Below are positions 45,964 through 54,027 of a stretch of DNA of 64,000 bases, piece after piece; position 1 is the first letter of the stretch, and the number at the start of each line of letters is the position of its first letter. The notes under the pieces were generated by a model, which was not told where the DNA came from, did no database searches, and saw only the letters and a program-made list of their open reading frames with translations. Origin of the DNA: Vibrio diabolicus (GTDB lineage Bacteria; Pseudomonadota; Gammaproteobacteria; Enterobacterales; Vibrionaceae); the NCBI GenBank assembly GCA_001048675.1, contig CCKK01000020.1:1197288-1261287 (forward strand), in the 5' to 3' direction. A program made the position numbers and the translations under genes.

Positions 45964-46249
45964 CTAGCGGTTGTACTTAACCTTGTTCAAAACTTCTTTT
46001 AGTTCATGCGTTTTCTCAAGGTTTACATCGTGAATATTGGCTAAAGCACAAACATAATACAAGACGTCATATAACTCTTCTGCGATTGAACCTTTGAGTT
46101 CATCTAGCGTTGGTTGCCCACTTTTACCTTTGCGAATAGATTCCGATAATTCGCCAACTTCTTCGATTAGTTTTAAAAAAATAGTGTCCAGATTGCTCTG
46201 GCGCATAATCGAATTCTTTTATATGACTTTGTAACTCAGATAACTTCAT
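45964..46249 (-). pseudogene. MazG-like nucleotide pyrophosphohydrolase, copy 1, frameshifted
   Basis: Almost identical to the intact gene at 50227-50511, but the A-run at 46175-46181 has seven A where copy 2 has six, so MKLSELQSHIKEFDYAPEQS is out of frame with FLKLIEEVGELSESIRKGKS. The intact form has the EEVGE and EELYD acidic motifs of MazG-type NTP pyrophosphatases. Gene plus attC were duplicated as a cassette. Confidence 0.85.
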
Positions 46250-46283
46250 AACGTCCTTTTTGTATCATTTTCCATTAAGCGTA

Positions 46284-46403
46284 TAACGCCCTGTTAAGGG
46301 GTGAGCAACGCAATACCAAAGCCGCAGCATACCACCTGAAACACTAAAACCAACGCATAGTGAAAATGCCACGCGTTGCGAATCCCTCTTGAACAGTTTG
46401 TTA
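46284..46403 (-). repeat. attC (minisatellite cassette)
   Basis: 120 bp, consensus type. Confidence 0.93.
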
Positions 46404-46436
46404 ACTGAGCGCCTTTCAGTTTTCGCCGTTCTTTCA

Positions 46437-46493
46437 GCCACTTTCGCCACTTTCGCCACTTTCGCCACTTTCGCCACTTTCGCCACTTTCGCC
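46437..46493 (-). repeat. 9-bp minisatellite, 6.3 units
   Basis: Six perfect tandem copies of GCCACTTTC plus GCC. On the minus strand it codes for an Ala-Lys-Val repeat (TTG-start frame from 46495 into attC). Copy-number change would keep the frame. Confidence 0.9.
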
Positions 46494-46506
46494 AAAGCTC
46501 ATTTTG

Positions 46507-46707
46507 CTAATTAATGATTAGCAAAGCTAACCCAAATATGTATTTAACCAAAAAATTACCGTTTATCTTTAGTTTGAAATGCGTCTCACAACACCATACT
46601 TCGGCGATGTAAGTATGCCGGACTAATCGCGAATGCCTTATATTATTAGAAGGCTTTGTGCCGCCTTTAACATCAGTAAACTTAAGTATCAAACTGAAAT
46701 TAGTCAC
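46507..46707 (-). CDS. Doubtful 66-aa cassette protein
   Basis: GTG-start frame MTNFSLILKFTDVKGGTKPS, rich in Lys and aromatic residues, ending in a hydrophobic stretch FLVKYIFGLALLIIN. The only sizeable frame in this cassette apart from the repeat. No clear ribosome site and no family. Confidence 0.28.
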   Translation of the reverse strand: MTNFSLILKFTDVKGGTKPSNNIRHSRLVRHTYIAEVWCCETHFKLKINGNFLVKYIFGLALLIIN

Positions 46708-46795
46708 ATTAGCTCAGCTAAGGAAACCGACCGAACACGCTAAATCTCTGAACCTAGAAACTGTATCATTGTGCTTTCATATTTTCTGCGCCAGT

Positions 46796-46915
46796 TAACG
46801 CCCTGCTAAGGGGTGAGCAACGCAATACAAAAGCCGCCGCAAACCACCTTAATCACTAAATTCAACGCATAGTAAAAATGCCACGCGTTGTGAATCCCTC
46901 TTGAGCAGTTTGTTA
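46796..46915 (-). repeat. attC (ORF-less cassette A2, copy 1)
   Basis: 120 bp, AGCAGTTTGTTA right end. Confidence 0.93.
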
Positions 46916-47405
46916 GTTTGCAAACCCAAAGCGTTGATTTTAAGTTATTTTAAACTTTGCAAACAACAAGCTTTATGTGCTTTGATGCACTTTAGTCAGG
47001 CGTAGTCTAAAAGCGGCTAGTCAATGAAACCACGTGGAACAAACAACGCCGCAGAAAACGAATTCACAACACCAAAAAGCGCTTTTGGAAAACCAATCTC
47101 ACAATACGGACTTTCAACAAAGCCACTGAAACCACATGAACTTACCACACCAGAGAAAACGTCATTTCAGCGAGTAAATCGGCTTTTGTACCAACAAACT
47201 CAACGAGCAGAGTTTCAGCAAAAAAGCTCAACGCAGTTAACCCAAAAGTCGCCACACCAAAGAACAAATCAACCGTTGCAATGATAACAATTTGGGATTT
47301 TCACCACGCCAGCTAACACTGAAATTGAAAGCCAATACGACAACTTAAACTTTGAGCTTTTACCACTAGATCTTGCGATATAGCTGCGTTTTTCCTCTTG
47401 CAAAC
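46916..47405 (-). repeat. ORF-less cassette family A2, copy 1
   Basis: 490 bp; shares CAATGAAACCACGTGGAAC, AACAACGCCGCAGAAAACG and CGTCATTTCAGCGAGTAAAT with 57875 and 63397. A plus-strand frame (47024-47284, MKPRGTNNAAENEFTTPKSA) is open here, but the reading is not kept in the other copies. Confidence 0.75.
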
Positions 47406-47562
47406 TAACGCTCTGTTAAGGGGTGAGCAACGCTATACCGAAGCCGCCGCACACCACCTTAATCACTAAAATCAACGCATAGTAAAAATGCCACGCGTTG
47501 CGAATCCCTCAACGCATAGTAAAAATGCCACGCGTTGCGAATCCCTCTTGAACAGTTTGTTA
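47406..47562 (-). repeat. attC with 37-bp internal tandem duplication
   Basis: AACGCATAGTAAAAATGCCA and the next 17 bp occur twice in a row (47474-47510 and 47511-47547), lengthening the site to 157 bp. Closes the membrane-protein cassette. Confidence 0.92.
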
Positions 47563-47571
47563 TGCTCGAGC

Positions 47572-47922
47572 TCAAAGAAATTGAAGGACTAAACAAGCTA
47601 TAAACGCTGGCAGACCAGCTATAAAGAAAACTAAACCTGTCTGGTAGTTCATTCGATAGTGCTCGCGTTCGTCTTTTTGAAAATCATGCCCTTCTACCAT
47701 TCTGTAGACTTTGTCTGTTCTAGGGTCATCTAACCGAGTCGTCTTACTATGAATACCACCTTCCCACAGTAGCTTAGCCAAAACCCATATGACGATGACA
47801 ACAAAGAAAAGAAAGTCGACCAACTGAGTCGTAGCAAAGAATGGAACAAACTGAGCTAGAGCGATAACAATAAGAGCCGCTGAGAGGTTAATTAGAAGCA
47901 CTTTTTTGAATAAATCGAGCAC
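47572..47922 (-). CDS. Membrane protein, 116 aa, 5' end fused to attC
   Basis: Three membrane helices: about residues 8-28, 32-50 and 95-114, with a charged loop DDPRTDKVYRMVEGHDFQKD. Reads from a GTG at 47922 that lies right at the broken end of the neighbouring attC; there is no ribosome site. The original start and the attC core have probably been deleted together. Function unknown. Confidence 0.55.
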   Translation of the reverse strand: MLDLFKKVLLINLSAALIVIALAQFVPFFATTQLVDFLFFVVIVIWVLAKLLWEGGIHSKTTRLDDPRTDKVYRMVEGHDFQKDEREHYRMNYQTGLVFFIAGLPAFIACLVLQFL

Positions 47923-48036
47923 GCATTAAGGGGTGAACAACGCCACCACCTAACCTAAACCACTGTGCCGTAAACACTTAAGCTAATTCAAACCAAAACT
48001 GCCAAGCGTTGTGAATCCCTCTTGAATGCTTTGTTA
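47921..48036 (-). repeat. attC lacking its left core (ORF-less cassette A1, copy 2)
   Basis: Begins ACGCATTAAGGGGTG; TAACGCC is missing. Right end ATGCTTTGTTA intact. Confidence 0.88.
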
Positions 48037-48394
48037 GTTGCCAAACCTAAAGCTTTGATTTGAAGTTAGTTACCGCTTTGCCAACACTTGCTTTACGTAT
48101 GTTGGGAAACTCAAATCAGGCGTAGTTTCAAAACGTTTGTCACTGAAACCACTTGGAACACGCAACGCCGTAGAAAACGAACTGACAACATCAAAAGACC
48201 TTTTGGAGAAACAATGCCACAAAGCTGACTTTCAACAAGTAAATCGGCTTCTGAAACGGCAAACCAAACTAAGAAAAGATCGAAGCTCAATTCCGCGAGC
48301 CATGAGCCCGAAGTTCAAAGTGCAGAATCGAGCAAAGCACACGAACGATTAGACCTAAACACTCTGTTTTAGCTGCGATTTTCTCGTTGGCAAC
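48037..48394 (-). repeat. ORF-less cassette family A1, copy 2
   Basis: 358 bp, same type as 37260, 54028 and 62219. A 71-codon plus-strand frame from 48137 is not conserved in the others. Confidence 0.75.
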
Positions 48395-48485
48395 TAACGC
48401 CGAATTAAGGTGTGAGCAGCGCTTGGTTATACTTGAGCAAAGCGAAAACGCCAAGCGTTGCGAATCACTCTTAAATGCTTTGTTA
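48395..48485 (-). repeat. attC, short 91-bp subtype (nuclease-like cassette)
   Basis: TAACGCCGAATTAAGGTG left, AATGCTTTGTTA right; supplies the stop codon of the gene. Confidence 0.92.
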
Positions 48486-50099
48486 TGCCTTGTTGATTAC
48501 AACCATATTTGTGCCATTACCGATCCCTATTTCCCATTTTTTGTAAAGGTTCCCTACCTCTCGAACAAACTCTATATTTGAATGGACGAAATGATTCATT
48601 GTGTTTACGTTCTCTAGATCAGAATCTAACCATAACCCTTTATCTGGAGAAAATACTTTGCTTTCATTTTCATGAATAAATCCATAAGACAGTCCTAAGT
48701 ACGAGGATAACTTCTCGTCATATTCAGTAATCGTATTTACAACACTCCTGCTTCTGAACGTGTCCTTATCTGGGTAGGATTTTAGAATTGCTTCGAGTGG
48801 AGAAGGGGGAGAAGTTTCCTCTTCACAAAGCAAGAGTCCATAGTAATTGTCTACTCGCCCACTTTCGCGAGTAACTCTAACAACAGCATAGGGTAATCGT
48901 TCAGATTTCCCCTCAACACATAAATCATTTATAAAGCCGAGTACATTTAGGGGGTTATATACTTCGAACTCAATAAAGTCTTTTTCATCAAGTGTAAAAA
49001 GAATGTCATTAATCGCTTTATTCCAGGTTTTGTTGTGGGCTAGAAACTTATCTATATCTTGCCTTGTAGTATTATAATTTACTGTTCTCATTGGTGTTGT
49101 TTTAGATATATAAATGTAAGGGTGCAAGCCATTTATTCCATTACACATATCAATAATTTCACCTTCCGAGTATATTCCATCCTCAAACATAGGACCACAA
49201 TATGATATAGAGTCATCAAAGTCACAGATAGTAAATAAATTATTTAATGTATGAATTGCATACCCCTTAAAGAATCCAATATTTTCGGATAATTCTAGGT
49301 ATTCTGCCACAATTTTTGTTCTTAATTTACTTAATTCGTAGCTATTTTCCCACATTGCCAAAAAGCCTAGCTCACCAGAATCAACTTCAAATTCACTAAT
49401 TTCTGAACTCAGCTTTCCAATATCGCCATGAAATACAACCCATGCAAAAGCGTAGGGGTATTCATCCATGCAGTATGGCTCGGCAGGAGTTTCCATTCCT
49501 TCGAATACATGTAAGGGGAAAGTAACATAATTTAGTGACTTTGCCCTTCTTAGAACACTTTCAAATATTTCAATATTCCTATCCCTAATTTCTTTGGTTT
49601 CAAATTTAAAACAAAAGAAACTTGAGAGAGGCTTGTTATCACCTACTATAAAATCAGGATCAACCTCATTAAGTATTGGCGGTTTGCTTTCATTGTACTC
49701 AAGTGAGTAACCTTTAACTTCATAGTCAGAAAATTTTTTAAACTCGCTGAACGGAGACCTCAACTCATCCCAATGAGTTGAAACCGCTATACATCTAATC
49801 TGTGAATTTTCAAGCTGATACTTTTCTTTCAAAAAAGATGTATATTTTAGTAACTGTTGAATAGTTGTTCGTGCTGATTTATTGCTTTTTTTTAATTCTA
49901 TTACTGTGTAACAACCAAATTTATCCTTTGCTAAAATATCAATAAATGCTTTTCTACCATCATCGAAACCAATATAGTGTTCTTCTTTGATCACTGTAAG
50001 CATCGGATCTAGATGAGCAATATGTTCAGCTAGATTACTCCTAATTTCAGACTCTTGTATTTTCAAAATTTCTAACCCTCGTACGTTGATATGAGGCAT
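48483..50099 (-). CDS. Large cassette protein with PD-(D/E)XK nuclease-like N terminus
   Basis: 538 aa, the largest cassette gene in the window. The segment GRKAFIDILAKDKFGCYTVI ELKKS (about residues 48-72) has Asp...Glu-x-Lys of the PD-(D/E)XK nuclease fold and is followed by SARTTIQQLLKYTSFLKEKY, like NucS/DUF91-type domains. The rest (about 350 residues) shows no familiar domain. The ATG lies inside the attC core (GTTATG), with AAGG of attC as its ribosome site, and the stop codon is formed by the next attC. Probably a DNA-cutting defence protein; that is inference. Confidence 0.75.
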   Translation of the reverse strand: MPHINVRGLEILKIQESEIRSNLAEHIAHLDPMLTVIKEEHYIGFDDGRKAFIDILAKDKFGCYTVIELKKSNKSARTTIQQLLKYTSFLKEKYQLENSQIRCIAVSTHWDELRSPFSEFKKFSDYEVKGYSLEYNESKPPILNEVDPDFIVGDNKPLSSFFCFKFETKEIRDRNIEIFESVLRRAKSLNYVTFPLHVFEGMETPAEPYCMDEYPYAFAWVVFHGDIGKLSSEISEFEVDSGELGFLAMWENSYELSKLRTKIVAEYLELSENIGFFKGYAIHTLNNLFTICDFDDSISYCGPMFEDGIYSEGEIIDMCNGINGLHPYIYISKTTPMRTVNYNTTRQDIDKFLAHNKTWNKAINDILFTLDEKDFIEFEVYNPLNVLGFINDLCVEGKSERLPYAVVRVTRESGRVDNYYGLLLCEEETSPPSPLEAILKSYPDKDTFRSRSVVNTITEYDEKLSSYLGLSYGFIHENESKVFSPDKGLWLDSDLENVNTMNHFVHSNIEFVREVGNLYKKWEIGIGNGTNMVVINKA

Positions 50100-50218
50100 A
50101 ACGCCTTGTTAAGGGGTGAAGCACGCAACACCGATGCTACCGCATACCACCTTAATCACTAAAACCAACGCATAGTAAAAATGCCACGCGTGCTGAATCC
50201 CTCTTGAACAATTTGTTA
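50099..50218 (-). repeat. attC (MazG-like cassette, copy 2)
   Basis: 120 bp, almost identical to 45836. Confidence 0.93.
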
Positions 50219-50226
50219 TACGCGTT

Positions 50227-50511
50227 CTATCGGTTGTACTTAACCTTGTTCAAAACTTCTTTTAGTTCATGCGTTTTCTCAAGGTTTATACCGTGAATAT
50301 TGGCTAAAGCACAAACATAATACAAGACGTCATATAACTCTTCTGCGATTGAACCTTTAAGTTCATCTAGCGTTGGTTGCCCACTTTTACCTTTGCGAAT
50401 AGATTCCGATAATTCGCCAACTTCTTCGATTAGTTTTAAAAAATAGTGTTCAGATTGCTCTGGCGCATAATCGAATTCTTTTATATGACTTTGTAACTCA
50501 GATAACTTCAT
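50227..50511 (-). CDS. MazG-like nucleotide pyrophosphohydrolase, copy 2
   Basis: 94 aa, intact. MazG fold: FLKLIEEVGELSESI (EEVGE) and GSIAEELYDVLYYVCALANI (EELYDV) give the metal-binding acidic residues. Such enzymes hydrolyse NTPs or dNTPs to monophosphates and pyrophosphate. Duplicate of the gene at 45964-46249, which carries one extra A. Good ribosome site (AAAGGACG). Confidence 0.88.
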   Translation of the reverse strand: MKLSELQSHIKEFDYAPEQSEHYFLKLIEEVGELSESIRKGKSGQPTLDELKGSIAEELYDVLYYVCALANIHGINLEKTHELKEVLNKVKYNR

Positions 50512-50545
50512 AACGTCCTTTTTGTATCATTTTCTATAAAGCGTA

Positions 50546-50667
50546 TAACGCCGCGTTAAGTGGTGAACAACGCAAACCACCAAACCTAAACCATTGTACC
50601 TTAAACACTTAAGCTAACTTGAACCAAAACCGCCAAGCGTTGTGAATCCGCCTTAAACGCCTTGTTA
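50546..50667 (-). repeat. attC (cytidine deaminase cassette)
   Basis: 122 bp, GCCTTGTTA right end. Confidence 0.93.
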
Positions 50668-51081
50668 TAGCGCTTTGCCGTTTACAAGTGACCAATGATG
50701 AGGCATTAATTCACGTATAGTTTTGAAAACCAATGCATTATCTGGAGTCGTAATTGCTGCTTTGACGTCCCCACCCCAGTGAACGAGGCGCTCTTGGCAA
50801 ACCCCGCATGGTGACAAGATTAGAAACTCATCGTTCTCATTTTCACGACATAGGCATAATGAGTGGGTCACGCGCTCATTGAGTTTGTGAGCCTCTAAAT
50901 AAGCTCCCACTTCCATACACAATGAAAGAGCATCATTTTCAGTATCAGGGGCAATGCTTGTTAATATTTTCCCTGACTCAGTTCTAACAGCCGCAGCACC
51001 GCCCCACCCCGAAGGATATCTCATACTGACTAGTTCTACTGCTGCTTGATAAAGCTCTTTTTCGATATTATCCATGACCAT
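50665..51081 (-). CDS. Cytidine deaminase-like protein
   Basis: 138 aa, the length of the tetrameric CDA class. Catalytic motif CMEVGAYLEA (Cys-x-Glu, as in this class) and zinc Cys pair in LSPCGVCQERLVHWG; substrate loop SGWGGAAAVRTESGKI. It should deaminate cytidine, deoxycytidine or an analogue such as blasticidin S. Stop codon formed by attC. Complete cassette. Confidence 0.87.
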   Translation of the reverse strand: MVMDNIEKELYQAAVELVSMRYPSGWGGAAAVRTESGKILTSIAPDTENDALSLCMEVGAYLEAHKLNERVTHSLCLCRENENDEFLILSPCGVCQERLVHWGGDVKAAITTPDNALVFKTIRELMPHHWSLVNGKAL

Positions 51082-51107
51082 CCATATTCAAATTTATCGA
51101 GCGCATA

Positions 51108-51227
51108 TAACGCCCAATTAAGGTGTGAACCACGCTACCACACAACTCAATATGAGCTCCATAATCACTGAACTAGACCCAAACCAAAAATGCCAAGCGT
51201 GGTGAATCACTCTTAAATTGTTTGTTA
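51108..51227 (-). repeat. attC (HEPN cassette)
   Basis: 120 bp, ATTGTTTGTTA right end. Confidence 0.93.
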
Positions 51228-51230
51228 GTA

Positions 51231-51761
51231 TTATTTTGCTATTTTCAACTTTTCAGTTGCACTAACTAACCCTTTTATAAAACGAATAGCTTTATCTAGG
51301 TCATCTCTTTTCACTATATGTGATTGAGTTACTGATGTATTTGCTTGATGAGCAGCATCACCTCTGAGCGATATTAATTGGTCTAGAACTTTTTTGACTT
51401 GTGGAGGATGGTAATTGTCCCATTTCCAACTTTCAGTAATATCGATATCAAAGTAGGACTTGAACAATTGTTTCGTTTTAGCTGTATTTGGGTTGAAGAA
51501 CCTTTTTAGGTCTTCTGTTACTTTTCTTTGGACGAAACCACCAATTTGGCTCCCCTTTACTGAGAATAACCAAACCTCAATTTCTTCTTGAAAGCGGTCT
51601 TTAACGTACGTTTCCCAAGCAGCAAGTGTTAATACCATTCCTGCACGTTTCAATGACTCTGAATTATGGGAGCACTGCCCATTTTTCTCTGAATCAAACC
51701 GCTCTAGCAACTCCTCAGCATCTTGAATTGCTCGTTCAAATAACTCTCCAGCTCTGGTCAC
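51231..51761 (-). CDS. HEPN-domain protein (RiboL-PSP/MAE_28990 type)
   Basis: 176 aa from a GTG at 51761 with GGAGG 5 nt upstream. All-helical; N-terminal SLKRAGMVLTLAAWETYVKD RF and the late LISLRGDAAHQANTS motif, in which Arg-x4-His is the RNase signature of HEPN domains. This fits the RiboL-PSP/MAE_28990-like HEPN families used as RNase toxins in defence. No antitoxin partner is next to it, so it would be a solo effector. Activity is predicted, not shown. Confidence 0.78.
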   Translation of the reverse strand: MTRAGELFERAIQDAEELLERFDSEKNGQCSHNSESLKRAGMVLTLAAWETYVKDRFQEEIEVWLFSVKGSQIGGFVQRKVTEDLKRFFNPNTAKTKQLFKSYFDIDITESWKWDNYHPPQVKKVLDQLISLRGDAAHQANTSVTQSHIVKRDDLDKAIRFIKGLVSATEKLKIAK

Positions 51762-51789
51762 CACAACCTCCTTATTCAAATAATAATAC

Positions 51790-51912
51790 TAACGCCGCGT
51801 TAAGGGGCAGCAACGCACTACCACCAAACTTCAACTTACCACTAAAAACACAGATGCCAAGATTTAAGCAAAACTCGCCACGCGTTGACTATCCCTCTTG
51901 AACGCCTTGTTA
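51790..51912 (-). repeat. attC (VOC cassette)
   Basis: 123 bp; TAACGCCGCGTTAAGGGGC left, GCCTTGTTA right. Confidence 0.93.
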
Positions 51913-51922
51913 GGGCACTGAT

Positions 51923-52291
51923 TTAATCGTACACGCTTACTTCGATTAAGTTTGAATCTGGGCCCAAGAAATACACAGATTCGATAGTACCAACCGCTCC
52001 AGATTTTTGAGCTGGGCCTTCGATTATTTCAACGTTTTCATTTACCAAATGACGTACAACTTCATCTAACGACCAACTGGATATTAGGCATAAATCCCCA
52101 GAGCCGACTTGAGCTAAGTTTCTCGGCTCTTGCCCTAAACGTTGAAAGTTAATTTTTTGATTTCCAAATTTAACGGCTTTTCGACCATTAGCGAATGACA
52201 CTTCTTCCATTTGCAGAACTCGTTTATAGAACTGCACTGACCGCTCAATATCTGAAACTGTAAGAACGATATGGTCAATATGACTGATCAA
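51923..52291 (-). CDS. VOC-family protein (glyoxalase/bleomycin-resistance fold)
   Basis: 122 aa, complete VOC unit pair: HIDHIVLTVSDIERSVQFYK at the start, then SGDLCLISSWSLDEVVRHLV and VYFLGPDSNLIEVSVYD at the end, with His7 and the last Glu as likely metal ligands. Members act on glutathione conjugates, fosfomycin or bleomycin; substrate not predictable. Ribosome site AAGGAGG. Confidence 0.87.
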   Translation of the reverse strand: MISHIDHIVLTVSDIERSVQFYKRVLQMEEVSFANGRKAVKFGNQKINFQRLGQEPRNLAQVGSGDLCLISSWSLDEVVRHLVNENVEIIEGPAQKSGAVGTIESVYFLGPDSNLIEVSVYD

Positions 52292-52311
52292 AATGTACCT
52301 CCTTGTGGCCC

Positions 52312-52434
52312 TAACGCCGCGTTAAGGGGCAGCAACGCGCTACCACCAAACTTCAATTTACCGCCGCAACCACCGATGCCAAAAGTTGAGCTAAACTCGC
52401 TACGCGTTGACTGTCCCTCTTGAACGCCTTGTTA
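52312..52434 (-). repeat. attC (ORF-less cassette)
   Basis: 123 bp, same subtype as 51790. Confidence 0.93.
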
Positions 52435-52779
52435 ACTTATTACTTTCAATACTTTAAGCCTATTTACTGAGTGATTCTACAGCTGAATAACAAAACTGTC
52501 CCTTGAACAACACCGAGCTTTGAGTGGGCTTGAACTTGAACCATGAATGCCACCCTGAGAGTCTCACGGAAATTCACCCACCGACGCTTGGATTGGAATT
52601 GCTATTTTCACCGCTCACCATTGCCAATAGCACCAACTAAAAACCCAGAACCCATAACCGAACCCAGAAGAACTTTGACGACTTTTGACGCTTTCGCAAG
52701 CAACTTACACAAGCACGTTGATTGATGTAAAAATCAGATTTCAAACTAGCTTTAAGACGCTGATTTATATGCAGTAAGT
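52435..52779 (-). other. ORF-less cassette, single copy
   Basis: 345 bp with no convincing gene. A 60-codon plus-strand frame (52543-52725) lacks a ribosome site. Not similar to the A or B families. Confidence 0.5.
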
Positions 52780-52900
52780 TAACGCCTTGCTAAGGTGTGA
52801 GTAACGCAATACAAAAGCTACCGCACGGCGCCTTAATCATCATAAGCCACCGCATAGTAAAAATGCCACGCGTTACGAATCACTCTTAAGAAATTTGTTA
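52780..52900 (-). repeat. attC (ORF-less cassette B, copy 3)
   Basis: 121 bp, nearly identical to 40437. Confidence 0.93.
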
Positions 52901-53328
52901 GTACATGCGCTACTTCTATTTGTGCGCTCCAAGATATTGAAAAGTGGCATAATATGAAAGGCTTTGAACACTGAAGTGAGACGGGCAGCTACAAAACTTT
53001 ACCCCAATTGAAAGACGAAAGTTGGCTAGAAGAAAAACGCACTGAACAACCCTACTTTCACTTGCTTCAAATTAGAAAAGGATTCTTTCTTCGTACTTCA
53101 ACAGCCACACCAAAAGCAATCAAGGCTCTCTCAAAAGCCACCACGAAAATGAAGAAGCGCCAAAGAAATAGGCTAAGAGTTAGAAGCCGTAAACGGTGAA
53201 ATCAAAGCGAATACTCCGCATATAGTGCCACCGGAAAGAACGTGAAAGGCACTAACTGAAAAGTGTAAATACGAGCGCCAAAACAATATAAACACCAAAA
53301 CTGATGACCTTTGATGTCAAACCCGTAC
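52901..53328 (-). repeat. ORF-less cassette family B, copy 3
   Basis: 428 bp. The plus-strand basic frame is open here (53008-53199, TTG start, KDESWLEEKRTEQPYFHLLQ to VRSRKR), out of cassette direction. Confidence 0.75.
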
Positions 53329-53449
53329 TAACGCCGCGTTAAGTGGTGAACAACGCCACCACACTACCTAAACCATTGTGCCGTAAACACTTAAGCTGAT
53401 ACAAACCAAAAATGCCAAGCGTTGTGAATCCGTCTTGAACGCTTTGTTA
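53329..53449 (-). repeat. attC (GNAT cassette)
   Basis: 121 bp, TAACGCCGCGTTAAGTGG left, CGCTTTGTTA right. Confidence 0.93.
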
Positions 53450-53896
53450 TGTGACTAGCACCTTTGATAGGCAGATTGAGCGTTTTACACCTATGTATTT
53501 ACCATACGCGATCGACTCTGAGTAAGAGTTACGTTCATAGAAACTGACTGCTTTTGAGTTAACTCTACGTGTCGACAGAACCGCTTTTCGATACCCTTTG
53601 TTGACTGCGTAGCGTTCGAGTTGTTCCAGTAAATAAGACCCTGCACCTGATTTGTTGGAATACATTCTCTTTAGTTCACAAACTTCACTTTCATAGTATC
53701 GAAACACCCCGCATGCGACTGCGACATTATTTTGATATACCACTATGCACCCATCTTTCGATGAATCAAAAGTATCAGATGCAAACGAACTTTCACCAGA
53801 ATCACTTGTAATTTGAGTAAGCGATGAGTTCAATTCAGTGACTAACGACTGAAAGTCACTGTTACTTGGTTCTACTTTCTTATGTTCGAATTTCAT
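53447..53896 (-). CDS. GNAT-family N-acetyltransferase
   Basis: 149 aa from the ATG at 53896 (MKFEHKKVEPSNSDFQSLVT). CELKRMYSNKSGAGSYLLEQ carries the acetyl-CoA loop (here SGAGS) and RVNSKAVSFYERNSYSESIA the following helix. PaiA/YitI-like small acetyltransferase of unknown substrate. Stop codon formed by attC. Confidence 0.85.
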   Translation of the reverse strand: MKFEHKKVEPSNSDFQSLVTELNSSLTQITSDSGESSFASDTFDSSKDGCIVVYQNNVAVACGVFRYYESEVCELKRMYSNKSGAGSYLLEQLERYAVNKGYRKAVLSTRRVNSKAVSFYERNSYSESIAYGKYIGVKRSICLSKVLVT

Positions 53897-53906
53897 ACCT
53901 GTCACA

Positions 53907-54027
53907 TAACGCCGCATTAAGGGGTGAACAACGCCACCGCCTAACCTAAACTATTGTGCCGTAAACACTTAAGCTAATTCAAACCAAAACTGCCAAGCGT
54001 TGTGAATCCCTCTTGAATGCTTTGTTA
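53907..54027 (-). repeat. attC (ORF-less cassette A1, copy 3)
   Basis: 121 bp, TAACGCCGCATTAAGG left, ATGCTTTGTTA right. Confidence 0.93.

Noticed and set aside
46265..46495. 76-aa Ala-Lys-Val repeat protein
   Set aside because: TTG start without ribosome site, then mainly a translation of attC. Listed only as a minisatellite.
47024..47284. Plus-strand 86-aa gene in ORF-less cassette A2
   Set aside because: No ribosome site, opposite to the cassette, and the frame is not kept in the sister copies at 57875 and 63397.
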